Assembly (NCBI GenBank): GCA_016713665.1
Contig: JADJOR010000008.1
Span: 1-64,000 of the forward strand
DNA from: Deltaproteobacteria bacterium
GTDB lineage: Bacteria; Myxococcota_A; UBA9160; UBA4427
Direction of reading: 5' to 3'
DNA length: 64,000 nt
The notes under the pieces were generated by a model, which did no database searches, was not told where the DNA came from, and saw nothing but the letters and a program-made list of their open reading frames with translations. The translations under genes were made by a program, and so were the position numbers. This document shows, piece by piece, positions 18,254 to 27,095 of this stretch. Positions within the stretch are counted from its first letter, which is position 1, and the number at the start of each line of letters is the position of its first letter.

Positions 18254-20452
18254 CTAGGCCCGGACGAGCCGGACCGGGATCGCGCTCATGAGCGGGATCC
18301 CGGAGAAGCGCGCGCAATCCTCTTCTACGCTGATGAGGAGGCCCACGTTGCTCCCGGTCTTGCGCACGTCCGCCGCCTCTCCGGGCGGGGCTCCCCAGCA
18401 ATGACACATGGAGACCAGCCCGGGTCGCAGGTCGGGATCCGGCCAGGCGACGGCCTCGAGCTCGCCGTGGGGCGAGCGGAGGCGCACGAGATCGCCGCGC
18501 GCGAGGCCCTCGCGGGCGAGATCGTCGGGGTGGAGGAAGGCGGGGTTGGTGCCGTAGCGGGCGGTGAGCGCGTCGAGGTCGGTGCCCAGCGAGTTGAAGG
18601 TATTCGCCATGCGTCGGTTCACCATGCGATAGGCGTAGCCCGCGCGCGCATGGGGATCGCCCGCGTCGAAGACCGCGAGCTCGTCGAGGAGCAGCGCGCT
18701 CCCGACGTCGAGACGCGCCGTGTCGTCCGGATCCCGCGGCTCGACGAAGACGGAGGGCTCGTCGTCGAAGAGGACCCGATCGGGCTCGCGCCGAAGCCGT
18801 TCGAGGGGGATCCGCGAGCCCCGGGTCACGAGCTCGAGGACCGCTTCGCCGGTCGGCGTCTCGCGCATGTCGAGCTTCGTCTTCGGCATGCGCACGCCGG
18901 GAATCGGAAACACCCCGGGCGACAGCTCGAGCGCGAGCCCCATCCGCTGCGCCAGCCCGAAGAAGAACGCCCAGTCCTCGCGCAGGTCGGAGCCCGGCGG
19001 TGGCGCCACGATCGGCGGCGCGTACTGGCCGTAGGGCTCGCTGTAGCCGAGGGCCGGCGAGACGGTGAAGAGGTTCTCGGTCGAGAGGGTCGAGCCCGGG
19101 GTCTCGAGCGGGAGCAGCGGGGCGAGCACGTAGTCGGCCAGCCGCGCGGTGTCGGTCGGGCGCGGGTCGACGACGACGTGGAGCTCGAGGCGCTCGAGCG
19201 CCGCCTGCGTGCGCACCGGATCCGGCCAGGCGCGCATCGGATTGCCGCCGATCGTGAAGAGCGCGCGCACGCGATCCTCGCCCTCGAGCAGGATCTCGTC
19301 GGCGAGGGCGGAGGTCGGGAGTCCGCAGACGGCGGGCGGCATGTCGGGCCGCGAGCGCAGGGGCTTCCCGTAGCCCTCGACCTTGTAGGGCGGGATCGCC
19401 TGGGCCTTGAACGCCCGCTGCGTCGTCAGGACTCCCGGATTGGCGACGCGATCCCCGGCGCGGCGGAAGCGGCCGCAGATCGAGTTGAGGCAGAGCACGA
19501 GGTATTCGGTCAGGTTGCTCCAGCCCGACATGTTCGCGCCGGTCCCGGCGGTGACCGAGCCCTTGCGCGCGCTCGCGAAGCGCTGCGCCGCCTCGCGGAT
19601 CGCGTCGGCCGATACGTCGGCGCGGACCGCCACCCGTTCGGCCGTGAACGGCTCGACGGCCTGCGCGAGGCGCTCGAAGCCCGCGACGTTCTCGCGGACG
19701 AAGTCGCGATCGAAGCGCCCCGTCGTGATCACCTCGCGCAGGATCCCGGCGAGGATCGCGGGATCGGTCCCCGGCCGCGGCTGGAGATGGAGCGTCGCGC
19801 GCTTCGCGGTCTCGCTGCGGCGGGGATCGATCACGATCAGCTCGAGCCCGCGAGCGCGGGCGCGCTCGAGGCGGCGGGCCGGATTCGCGTGGGGAATGCC
19901 GCCGGAGATCGCGACCAGCGGATTCGTCCCGACGAGCATCCAGACGTCGCTCTCGTCGAAGACGTGACTCCCGCCGAGCCAGACGCCGTGGGCCGCGGCC
20001 GCGATCTGCTTGCCCGGCTGATCGATCGTGCCGCTCGAGAAGCGGAGCCGGAGCCGCAGCGCGTCCATCCACGCCGTCGCCATCGCCGCGGTCTGGGGGA
20101 GCTGGTAGAAGAGCGTGCCCGTGTAGACGGCGACCGAGTCGGGGCCGTGGCGATCGAGGATCGCCTGCAATCGGACGGCGATCTCGTCGAGCGCCCGCTC
20201 GACCTCGATCGGGCGCTGCTCGCCGCCGGCGTCGCGGGCGAGGGAGTGGCGCAGGCGGCCCGGGGTCGTGTGCATCTCGGGGAAGTGCTTGCCCTTGAGA
20301 CAGAAGAAGCCCTCCGAGTGGGGATTCTGCTTGTCGCCGCGGGCGGAGACCGGCCGCCCCTCGGCGTCGATCTCGACGACGATCGGGCATTGCGCCGTGC
20401 AGATCCGGCAGAGGCTCTTCTTCTCGACGTGCGCTGCGCTGCGACTCGTCAC
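18254..20452 (-). CDS. Molybdopterin-dependent oxidoreductase (DMSO reductase superfamily)
   Basis: 732 residues. An N-terminal 4Fe-4S site C15-x2-C18-x3-C22-x28-C51 (LCRICTAQCPIV, FFCLKG) is followed by molybdopterin-domain segments VWMLVGTNPLVAISGGIPHA, LIVIDPRRSETAKRA and LFTIGGNPMRAWPD, and by a C-terminal dinucleotide-binding domain (MVNRRMANTFNS, HPDDLAREGLARGDLVRL). No Tat signal, so cytoplasmic. The start is GTG. No iron-sulfur or membrane subunit is adjacent, so it may act with a soluble partner encoded elsewhere. Substrate cannot be assigned, and the residue bound to molybdenum could not be identified with certainty. Confidence 0.85.
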   Translation of the reverse strand: MTSRSAAHVEKKSLCRICTAQCPIVVEIDAEGRPVSARGDKQNPHSEGFFCLKGKHFPEMHTTPGRLRHSLARDAGGEQRPIEVERALDEIAVRLQAILDRHGPDSVAVYTGTLFYQLPQTAAMATAWMDALRLRLRFSSGTIDQPGKQIAAAAHGVWLGGSHVFDESDVWMLVGTNPLVAISGGIPHANPARRLERARARGLELIVIDPRRSETAKRATLHLQPRPGTDPAILAGILREVITTGRFDRDFVRENVAGFERLAQAVEPFTAERVAVRADVSADAIREAAQRFASARKGSVTAGTGANMSGWSNLTEYLVLCLNSICGRFRRAGDRVANPGVLTTQRAFKAQAIPPYKVEGYGKPLRSRPDMPPAVCGLPTSALADEILLEGEDRVRALFTIGGNPMRAWPDPVRTQAALERLELHVVVDPRPTDTARLADYVLAPLLPLETPGSTLSTENLFTVSPALGYSEPYGQYAPPIVAPPPGSDLREDWAFFFGLAQRMGLALELSPGVFPIPGVRMPKTKLDMRETPTGEAVLELVTRGSRIPLERLRREPDRVLFDDEPSVFVEPRDPDDTARLDVGSALLLDELAVFDAGDPHARAGYAYRMVNRRMANTFNSLGTDLDALTARYGTNPAFLHPDDLAREGLARGDLVRLRSPHGELEAVAWPDPDLRPGLVSMCHCWGAPPGEAADVRKTGSNVGLLISVEEDCARFSGIPLMSAIPVRLVRA

Positions 20453-20583
20453 TCGGTACCCCCTGCCCTCGGAACGGCTCGGGCGATCCTAACACCCTGG
20501 TCGAAGGGCGCGAAGCTCGCGAGACTGCCCCCAGTCGACCCCGTCGGCCGCGCGCATCCGCGCCGCGGTCAGGAGACAGCCCC

Positions 20584-21249
20584 ATGCCGCGTCCGCTCGA
20601 TCCGCCCGCATCCGCCCTGCCCCGCTCCCCGGTCCGCACCGCCGCGCATCGCCTTGCCCTCGGCGCGGTATTCGGCCTGGCGCTCGGACTGGCCCTCGGC
20701 CCGTCCACGGGCTGCGCGACGCGCGGCGGCGCGGAGGCCGCGCACGGCGGTGCGACCGCGAGTCCCCCGCCCGCCGCGCACGACTCCGCATCGGCAGCGA
20801 CGACGCCGGCAGCCTCGACGACGCCCTCGACGCCGCCGGCTCCCGTCGTCCTCTTCCCGGCGCTCAACGTCCTCGACCTCGAGCCGACCGTCGCCTTCTA
20901 CGTCGAGCTGATGGGCATGCGCGAGACGCTCCGGCTCGGCGACGCCACGACCGAGCGGATCGAAGTCACCCTCTCCTACGGCGACACGAACGGCGCTGGC
21001 GCCTCCCTCGTGCTCCAACGCGAGAACGGGCGCACGCAGCCCTACGTCTTCGACGCCTTCAGCCGCATCGCGTTCCGCGTGCCGGACGTCGACGCGCTGG
21101 TCGCGCGCATCCGCGCCGCGGGGCATCGGGTCGTCGTCGAGCCGCACTTCATCGAGGCGATGGGGATGAAGATCCGGCTCGCCTTCGTCGAGGATCCGAA
21201 TGGCGCCCGCGTCGAGCTGATCGGCGTCGTGCCGCGGGACGGCGCCTGA
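20584..21249 (+). CDS. Probable lipoprotein with VOC (glyoxalase I-like) domain
   Basis: 221 residues. A hydrophobic signal (LALGAVFGLALGLALG) ends in PSTGC, which resembles a lipobox with lipidated Cys although the -3 residue is Ser. A Pro/Ala/Thr-rich linker (about 50-88) leads to one VOC module: LNVLDLEPTVAFYVELMGMR, SRIAFRVPDVDALVARI and LAFVEDPNGARVELIG with the terminal Glu ligand. An exported VOC protein is unusual since most are cytosolic. The ribosome site AGGAGA is 8 nt before the ATG. Substrate unknown. Confidence 0.8.
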   Translation: MPRPLDPPASALPRSPVRTAAHRLALGAVFGLALGLALGPSTGCATRGGAEAAHGGATASPPPAAHDSASAATTPAASTTPSTPPAPVVLFPALNVLDLEPTVAFYVELMGMRETLRLGDATTERIEVTLSYGDTNGAGASLVLQRENGRTQPYVFDAFSRIAFRVPDVDALVARIRAAGHRVVVEPHFIEAMGMKIRLAFVEDPNGARVELIGVVPRDGA

Positions 21250-21273
21250 CGGCGCTTCTCCGCCGGCGGCGCG

Positions 21274-22296
21274 CTAGCGGAAATGCGGCAGGACCCGCTC
21301 GCCGAAGGTCTGCATCCAGGTCGGCTGGTCCTGGATGAACTGCGAGACGATCAGGTTGCGGACCCCGTACGACGCGACCTCGTGGAGCCGCTCGACACAG
21401 CGCTCGGGCGGGCCGGCGATCGTCCCCTGGCGCGCCAGGTAGTCGCGCAGGCCGTACTTGTCGATCAGCCCTTCGTTGGGATTCGCCGCGCCGGGATGGG
21501 CGTGGAAGCGCGACTGATATTCGCTCATCAGGCCGCGGATCCGACTCTCGAGCTCGGCGGGGAGACCCTTGCCGGCGAGGGTGAAGCGGAAGACGTGGTT
21601 CGCCGTGCCGGCCAGCACGGAGCGGATCGAGTCGATGCCCTCGCGCTCGCTGGGCGCGAAGATGAGATTGCACATGTGCCAGATCTCGATCGCGTCGAGG
21701 GAACGTCCGGCCTCGGCCGCGCCGGCGGCGATGTGGTCCATCGCGACGGCCAGGCGATCGGGCGTCAGGCAATTCGAGAGGATCACGCCGTCGGCGACGC
21801 GACCCGCGAGGCGCTGCGTCTTCGGACCCTCGGCGGCGAGCCAGACCGGGACCGGCGCCGGCTCGGGCAGCCAGTGGAGCGCGAGGGCGTGGCCCGCGTC
21901 GTCGTAGGTCCCGCCCGCCGTCATCGTCTGGACCGCCCGCAGCGTCCGCTCGATCTGCGCGACCGAGGCGGGCTCGACCCCGATGTTGCGCAGCGCGCTG
22001 TCGCCCGACGAGAGCCCATAGCGGAAGCGCCCGCCCGCGAGCTGCTGGATTCCGGCGCATGCCGACGCGATCACCGCCGGATGGCGCGTCGCCGGGTTCG
22101 AGACGGTGATCGCGAGCTTCGCCCGGCGGGTCGTCATCGCGGCGAAGGTCATCAGCGAGAAGCACTCGGCCCAGAGCGATTGCGAGTCGCCGCAGGTCAG
22201 GAGATCGAAGCCCGTCGCCTCGGCGATCTCGAGCCAGCGGCGGTAGTCGTCGAAGCGGCGGACGGTCGTGCCGGTCCCGAATTGGAGGCGGGTCAT
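21274..22296 (-). CDS. LLM class flavin-dependent oxidoreductase
   Basis: 340-residue luciferase-like TIM barrel: FGTGTTVRRFDDYRRWLEIA, GFDLLTCGDSQS, KLAITVSNPATRHPAVIAS and GRFRYGLSSGDSALRNIG are the standard first-half motifs, and VPVWLAAEGPKTQRLAGRVA the characteristic second-half strand. It is closest in style to the F420-dependent 5,10-methylene-H4MPT-reductase-like branch rather than to true luciferases, but the cofactor (F420 or FMN) is inferred. It is convergent with the VOC lipoprotein and divergent from the secreted protein that follows. Confidence 0.85.
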   Translation of the reverse strand: MTRLQFGTGTTVRRFDDYRRWLEIAEATGFDLLTCGDSQSLWAECFSLMTFAAMTTRRAKLAITVSNPATRHPAVIASACAGIQQLAGGRFRYGLSSGDSALRNIGVEPASVAQIERTLRAVQTMTAGGTYDDAGHALALHWLPEPAPVPVWLAAEGPKTQRLAGRVADGVILSNCLTPDRLAVAMDHIAAGAAEAGRSLDAIEIWHMCNLIFAPSEREGIDSIRSVLAGTANHVFRFTLAGKGLPAELESRIRGLMSEYQSRFHAHPGAANPNEGLIDKYGLRDYLARQGTIAGPPERCVERLHEVASYGVRNLIVSQFIQDQPTWMQTFGERVLPHFR

Positions 22297-22377
22297 GCGC
22301 CTACGTAAGCGCAGAACCCGGTGGATCGGCTACCACTGGACACGACGACGCCGCGCAGGCGCCGACAGGGAAGCCCC

Positions 22378-23805
22378 ATGAGTCAGCCCCATTCGGATCC
22401 GTCCTTCTTCCGATGCGTTCCCCGCGCCCTGCTCCGGGTCACCGCCCTCGCCCGATCCCTCGACCGCTGTCTTGCGAGCGCCCTCAACCTCGCGGGCGCC
22501 GTCTGCCTGGCGGGCGCCTTCAACGCCGCCCCGGCCGCAGCCGGCGGGACGCTCTCGACCGCGGGCCAGCTCGAGCGCGAGGTGCGCGCCGTCGCCCTCC
22601 TCGCGAGCCCGCCGATGCGGCGCGCGATCGACGCCCTCGAGCAGGTCTACCGCGCCGATGCCCGCGGCAAGACGGCGGCGGGCGCGGCCACCGCGCGCCG
22701 CGCCGCCGAATCGACCGCGACCGCCGCGGCCTACGCGATCGTCAACGAGGACGCGGCCCGCCCGGTCGTCTTCTGGGGCGCCAACGCGCCCCACGACTGG
22801 TTCGGCATCTCGGTGCCCCGCGCGGGCTACGGCATCGAGAACCCCGACAACGTCTACCGCTCGCTCCACGTCGACGGCGCCTCGCGCTATGTCCTCCACG
22901 GCCGCTTCCCGGAGAATGGTCCCGTCGAGCTCCACTTCGTCGTGATGGACGAGGTCCCGGGCTCGAGCGACAAGATGCCGGTCGAGGGCGCGGGCCTCGT
23001 CGCGACGCTGCGCAGCGACGCCATGCAGATCGGGCCCGACGGCCGCTTCACGATCACCCTCGACGACGAGCCCGCGAACGGCCGCCCGAATCATCTGCAG
23101 CTCCCGAAGCAGGGCCTCTACCCCGTCTACGTCCGCGACCTCTTCACCGACTGGTCGCGCCAATCGCCCGTCGCCCTCGAGGCCTTCCGCATCGCCGGGC
23201 CGCCGGCGCCTCCGGTCGAGCCCGTCGCGAAACAGGCCGAGGCGGCCGCCCAACGACTCGATCGGATGGGACGATTCTGGCTCGGGTTCAACAATCGTTT
23301 CCTCTACACCCTCGCGCCCAACACGTTGACGCCGCCCCGCAACCGCCCGGGCGGCCGGGGCCTCTCGAACTCCGGCCACTTCGCCCTCGCCGACGACGAG
23401 GCCCTCGTCCTCACCCTCGATCCCCTCGGCGCGGTCTCCTTCGGCGTCCAGCTCGCCGATCCCTGGGGCGTCGCCTTCGAATACGTGCATCGCACGAGCA
23501 GCCTCAATCAGGCGCAGGCCTCATCGAACGCCGACGGGAGCGTGACCTTCGTCGTCGCCGCCCGTGATCCCGGCGTCCACAACTGGCTCGATCCCGAGGG
23601 CCAGAATGCGGGGATCGTGATCGGGCGCTGGCAGGTGCTGCCCGGCGAGGTCGATGCGAGCAAGGCGGTGCGCGAGGTGCGGGTCGTGAAGCTCGACGCC
23701 CTGCGCGCGGCGCTTCCGCCCGGCACGCGCTTCGTCACCCCCGCCGAGCGCGAAGCGCAGCGCACCGAGCGCGCGCGTCAGTACGGGCGCCGTCTCGCCC
23801 AGTAG
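22378..23805 (+). CDS. Secreted conserved hypothetical protein (DUF1214-like features)
   Basis: 475 residues, starting at MSQPHSDPS with CAGGGA upstream. A signal-like segment around 38-55 (LAGAVCLAGAFNAAPAAA) predicts export. The body has two beta-rich parts; the first contains VFWGANAPHDWFGISVPRAG and a DG.F.I.L.DEP strand, reminiscent of DUF1214. The second contains RFLYTLAPNTLTPPRN, GHFALADDEALVLTLDPLG, GVQLADPWGVAFEY and GVHNWLDPEG, all strongly patterned. No catalytic motif is recognised. It precedes an MFS transporter by 56 bases, separated by a perfect hairpin. Confidence 0.65.
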   Translation: MSQPHSDPSFFRCVPRALLRVTALARSLDRCLASALNLAGAVCLAGAFNAAPAAAGGTLSTAGQLEREVRAVALLASPPMRRAIDALEQVYRADARGKTAAGAATARRAAESTATAAAYAIVNEDAARPVVFWGANAPHDWFGISVPRAGYGIENPDNVYRSLHVDGASRYVLHGRFPENGPVELHFVVMDEVPGSSDKMPVEGAGLVATLRSDAMQIGPDGRFTITLDDEPANGRPNHLQLPKQGLYPVYVRDLFTDWSRQSPVALEAFRIAGPPAPPVEPVAKQAEAAAQRLDRMGRFWLGFNNRFLYTLAPNTLTPPRNRPGGRGLSNSGHFALADDEALVLTLDPLGAVSFGVQLADPWGVAFEYVHRTSSLNQAQASSNADGSVTFVVAARDPGVHNWLDPEGQNAGIVIGRWQVLPGEVDASKAVREVRVVKLDALRAALPPGTRFVTPAEREAQRTERARQYGRRLAQ

Positions 23806-23827
23806 GCGCGAGCCACCGTGAACGCCC

Positions 23828-23848
23828 GGGCCCGCGCGGCGCGGGCCC
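23828..23848. repeat. Perfect GC hairpin between secreted protein and MFS genes
   Basis: GGGCCCGCG and CGCGGGCCC form a perfect 9-bp inverted repeat around a 3-base loop. It lies 23 bases after the stop of the secreted protein gene and ends just before the ribosome site of the MFS gene. There is no T-run, so it is not a standard intrinsic terminator; it could attenuate or stabilise the transcript between the two genes. Confidence 0.7.
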
Positions 23849-23861
23849 AGGAAGGAAACGC

Positions 23862-25148
23862 TTGACCGCCACCGATCGCCCGAGCTCCATGAGCCGCGCA
23901 CGCCAGAACTACGTGCTCGCGGTGCTCGTGCTCGTCTACGCCGTCAACTTCATCGACCGCAACCTGCTCCCGATCCTGCTCCAGCCGATCAAGGAGGAGC
24001 TCGGCGCGTCGGATGCGGCGATGGGGCTCCTGATCGGCTTCGCCTTCGCGGTCTTCTATACGCTCGCGGGCATCCCGATCGCGCGGCTCGCCGATCGCGG
24101 CTCGCGCCGCGACATCATGGCGATCGGCATCGCCTTCTGGAGCCTGATGACGGCGGCCTCGGGCCTCGTCACGAGCTTCGGCCAGCTCGCCCTCGTGCGG
24201 ATCGGCGTCGGCGTCGGCGAGGCGTCGGCGACGCCCGCCGCCCACGCGATGATCGCCGACCTGTTTGCGCCGGAGCGGCGCGCGCGGGCGCTCTCGATCT
24301 ACAGCACCGGCGCGAACTTCGGCGTGCTCTTCGGGCTGATGCTCGGTGGCGTGATCCAGCAGAGCCTCGGCTGGCGCGCGGCCTTCCTCCTGATCGGCCT
24401 GCCCGGCGTCCTGATCGCGCTGCTCGTGCGGTGGACCCTGCCCGAGCCCCGGCGCGGGGAATCCGAAGGCCTCGTCGATTCCGGCGAGACCCCCGACATC
24501 GCGACGACCCTCCGCTACCTCGCGTCGCTCCCGACCTTCCGCCATCTCGCCGCCTCGGCCGGCCTCTACGGCATCACGTGTTATGGCCTCGTCGCCTGGG
24601 CCCCGACCTTCCTCGTAAGGGTCCACGGCCTCGGCCCCGCGGAGACCGGCTGGAAGACCGGTCTCGCGATCGGGATCTCGGGCGCCTGCGGTGCCGTCTT
24701 CGCCGGCGTGCTCACCGATCGCCTCGTCCTGCGCGATCGCCGCTGGCTCGTCTGGATTCCCGCGCTGTCGGCGGTGCTCCAGATTCCCTTCCACGTCTGC
24801 TTCGCGCTCTCGCCCGACGCGAACCTCGCGATCCTGGCGCTCGTGCCGGTCAACTTCCTGAACGGGATCTTCGGCCCCTCGAGCTACACGCTGACCCAGG
24901 GCCTCGCCCAGGTCCGCATGCGCGCGATGGCGTCGGCGACGCTGCTCTTCTTCCTGAACCTCGTCGGGATGGGGCTCGGCCCGACGATCGTAGGCCAGCT
25001 GAACGACGTCTTCGCGGCGACGGAGGGCGCGGACGCGATCCGCTATTCGATGCTCGCGCTGCTGCTCGCAAACGGCTGGGGCATCGTCCACTCGCTGCTC
25101 GCGACGCGGACCCTCGAAGCGGACCTGGTGCGGGCGGCCGAGCGTTAG
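23862..25148 (+). CDS. MFS transporter
   Basis: 428 residues with about 12 membrane segments. The first helix contains YVLAVLVLVYAVNFIDRNLL, followed by MGLLIGFAFAVFYTLAGIPI and the loop RLADRGSRRDIM, which is the MFS motif A (GxLaDrxgrR-like). VRIGVGVGEASATPAAHAMI is the fourth-helix motif of the hexuronate/aromatic-acid-like and Spinster-like transporters. The start is TTG, supported by AGGAAGGAAACGC immediately upstream; an ATG nine codons later is the alternative. Substrate unknown, probably an organic anion. Confidence 0.9.
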   Translation: MTATDRPSSMSRARQNYVLAVLVLVYAVNFIDRNLLPILLQPIKEELGASDAAMGLLIGFAFAVFYTLAGIPIARLADRGSRRDIMAIGIAFWSLMTAASGLVTSFGQLALVRIGVGVGEASATPAAHAMIADLFAPERRARALSIYSTGANFGVLFGLMLGGVIQQSLGWRAAFLLIGLPGVLIALLVRWTLPEPRRGESEGLVDSGETPDIATTLRYLASLPTFRHLAASAGLYGITCYGLVAWAPTFLVRVHGLGPAETGWKTGLAIGISGACGAVFAGVLTDRLVLRDRRWLVWIPALSAVLQIPFHVCFALSPDANLAILALVPVNFLNGIFGPSSYTLTQGLAQVRMRAMASATLLFFLNLVGMGLGPTIVGQLNDVFAATEGADAIRYSMLALLLANGWGIVHSLLATRTLEADLVRAAER

Positions 25149-25245
25149 GCCCGTCGCACCGCCTGCAGGCTCCCCGCCGCGCCTTCCTGCGTGCTCGCGC
25201 GCGAGCGGAGCGCCGGGCGAAACGAGAGCGCCGGGCTTGCGCCGC

Positions 25246-25704
25246 CTACTCGGGCACCTGCTCCTGCAGGCAGATCCGCAGGCCGGCGTGGTCGTCGAAG
25301 CCCGCCTGCAGGATCGAGAAGCGCGCGCCGTCCGAGAGCCCGCGCTCGTCGACCTGGTCGGGCGTGATGGTCTCGCGGAACAGGAGCTTGCCGCCGGCGG
25401 CGGTGAACGAAGAGACGACGCCTTCGATGCCCCGCACCTCGTAGACGACGGTGTAGACGCCCTCGCCCCGGGACGCGAGGAAGGCGTTCGCCGCCTCGAC
25501 CATCAGACCGCTCGGATAGGACGGAGCCATGACCTCGACGCCGCCGTGCCAGGAGATCAGGACCTTGAGTCCGAGCTCCGGCAGATCGAGCTCTTCGAGG
25601 GGGACCCCGATCACGCCTTCCCAGAACGCCTTCACCCGCGGCAGGCTCTCGGCCCGCACGCACCAGACCACGTGGTGGACCCCTCGTCCGTTCTCGAGCG
25701 CCAT
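25246..25704 (-). CDS. VOC family protein
   Basis: 152 residues with a glyoxalase fold: GVHHVVWCVRAESLPRVKAF carries the first metal His, SWHGGVEVMAPSYP the loop, and LRICLQEQVPE the C-terminal strand. GVYTVVYEVRGIEGVVSSF begins the second half. Substrate unknown. It is convergent with the MFS gene and divergent from the VOC-SDR-transpeptidase run. Confidence 0.8.
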   Translation of the reverse strand: MALENGRGVHHVVWCVRAESLPRVKAFWEGVIGVPLEELDLPELGLKVLISWHGGVEVMAPSYPSGLMVEAANAFLASRGEGVYTVVYEVRGIEGVVSSFTAAGGKLLFRETITPDQVDERGLSDGARFSILQAGFDDHAGLRICLQEQVPE

Positions 25705-25904
25705 GCGAATCCTCCTGCCTGAAGCGGCATCGCGCGACGATACCGCGCCCTGCGCGTGCCGGATCCTCGCGATCGCCCGGCGCGCGCCGGATGCGCGGCG
25801 GCCGGGGCGGCGATCCGGGCGGCGGATATGAGGCAGGTCGAGGGGCGCCGGTTGTGACGCCGGGAGGCCCCGGATACCGTGGCTTCGTCCCAGGAGGAAC
25901 CCCC

Positions 25905-26315
25905 ATGGCCAGCGACCGCCTCTCGAATCTCGCCTTCACGAAGCTCGTCGTCGACGACCTCGATCGGATGGCGGCCTTCTACACGACCGTCTTCGACCTG
26001 CATCAGACGGGCCGGCTCGCGTTCGAGAAGGGCGCGATCGGCGAGCCGATCGAGGAGATCTTCCTCTGCCCGGAGCCGACCGATCGCTATGGCCAGTTCG
26101 TGCTCTTCAAGTTCAGCAATCGTCCGGCACCGCGGGACAGCGAGGTCATCCTCGGCTTCGATACGCGCGATCTCGACGCCGTCCTCGAGCGCGCGGTGCG
26201 CTGCGGAGGCGGGCTTGCCGCGCCGATCAAGGAGATGCCGGAGCTCGGTGTGCGCGTCGCCATGCTGCGCGATCCCGAAGGTCATCTCTGCGAGCTCGTC
26301 GAATCGCGGAGCTGA
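25905..26315 (+). CDS. VOC family protein
   Basis: 136 residues. LAFTKLVVDDLDRMAAFYTT is the VOC N-terminal motif and VAMLRDPEGHLCELVES the C-terminal one with Glu ligand; EVILGFDTRDLDAVLERAV begins the second half. A perfect CAGGAGGAA ribosome site precedes the ATG. Its stop lies 4 bases before the ATG of the next gene, so the two are almost certainly cotranscribed and the VOC enzyme and SDR probably act in one pathway. Confidence 0.85.
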   Translation: MASDRLSNLAFTKLVVDDLDRMAAFYTTVFDLHQTGRLAFEKGAIGEPIEEIFLCPEPTDRYGQFVLFKFSNRPAPRDSEVILGFDTRDLDAVLERAVRCGGGLAAPIKEMPELGVRVAMLRDPEGHLCELVESRS

Positions 26316-26319
26316 GGGC

Positions 26320-27078
26320 ATGGCGGGGCTGCTCGCGGGACGCGTCGCGCTGATCACGGGCGCCGCCCAGGGCTCGGGCCGCGGCGCCGCGCTCGAGCTC
26401 GCGCGGGAGGGCGCCGCCTGCGCTCTGGTCGGCCGCCGGATCGAGCCGCTCGAGACCCTCGCACGGGAGATCGAGGCGCTCGGTGTCGACGCCCTGCCCC
26501 TCGCCGTCGACGTGGCGCACGTCGCGGAGATCCATCGCTGTGTCGCGCGAACCCTCGAGCGCTTCCACCGTCTCGACGTCCTCGTGAACGCGGCGCAGTC
26601 CCCGAGCATGCGCCGCGCGCCGCTGCTCGAGATCTCGCACGAGGATCTCGACGCCCTCTGGAAGACGGGCCCCGTCGCGACCCTCGAGTTCATGCGCGCG
26701 TGTCATCCCCATCTCCAGGGGGGCGGCAGCATCGTCAACTTCGGCTCGGGCGCGCAGGTCGCGCCCGCGGAGTACGGGGTCTACGCGGGGGTCAAGGCGG
26801 CGATCGCGATGATCACCCGCGCCGCCGCGGTCGAGTGGGGACCGCACGGAATCCGCGCCAACGTCGTCGCGCCGATGGTCTGGTCGCCGGCGAACGAAGA
26901 GGCGATGCGCGCGGATCCGGCGCTCCACGAACGACTCGTCTCGACGATTCCCCTCGGCCGGATCGGCGATCCGGAAAAGGATCTCGGGCGCGTCGTCGTC
27001 TTCCTCGCGAGCGACGAGTCGCGCTACGTCACGGGACAACAGCTGATGGTGGACGGCGGCCAGCAATTCTGGCGCTGA
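26320..27078 (+). CDS. Short-chain dehydrogenase/reductase
   Basis: 252-residue classical SDR. VALITGAAQGSGRGAALELA is the coenzyme-binding TGxxxGxG motif, NFGSGAQVAP holds the catalytic Ser, YAGVK the YxxxK pair, and VTGQQLMVDGG the C-terminal signature. The Gln in the glycine motif and VGRR after strand 2 suggest NADP(H), but this is weak evidence. It lies between a VOC protein and an L,D-transpeptidase on the same strand. Confidence 0.9.
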   Translation: MAGLLAGRVALITGAAQGSGRGAALELAREGAACALVGRRIEPLETLAREIEALGVDALPLAVDVAHVAEIHRCVARTLERFHRLDVLVNAAQSPSMRRAPLLEISHEDLDALWKTGPVATLEFMRACHPHLQGGGSIVNFGSGAQVAPAEYGVYAGVKAAIAMITRAAAVEWGPHGIRANVVAPMVWSPANEEAMRADPALHERLVSTIPLGRIGDPEKDLGRVVVFLASDESRYVTGQQLMVDGGQQFWR

Positions 27079-27095
27079 GCACGCGAGAGGCGGCG

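Noticed and set aside
17189..20911. A 1240-residue open frame on the plus strand
   Set aside because: It is Arg/Glu/Asp-rich antisense sequence covering the molybdopterin oxidoreductase and YcnI-like genes. The minus-strand proteins have clear motifs, so this is a GC-driven shadow.
25193..25206. GCTCGCGCGCGAGC palindrome between convergent genes
   Set aside because: It has no loop or T-run and such CG-alternating palindromes are expected in DNA of this composition.
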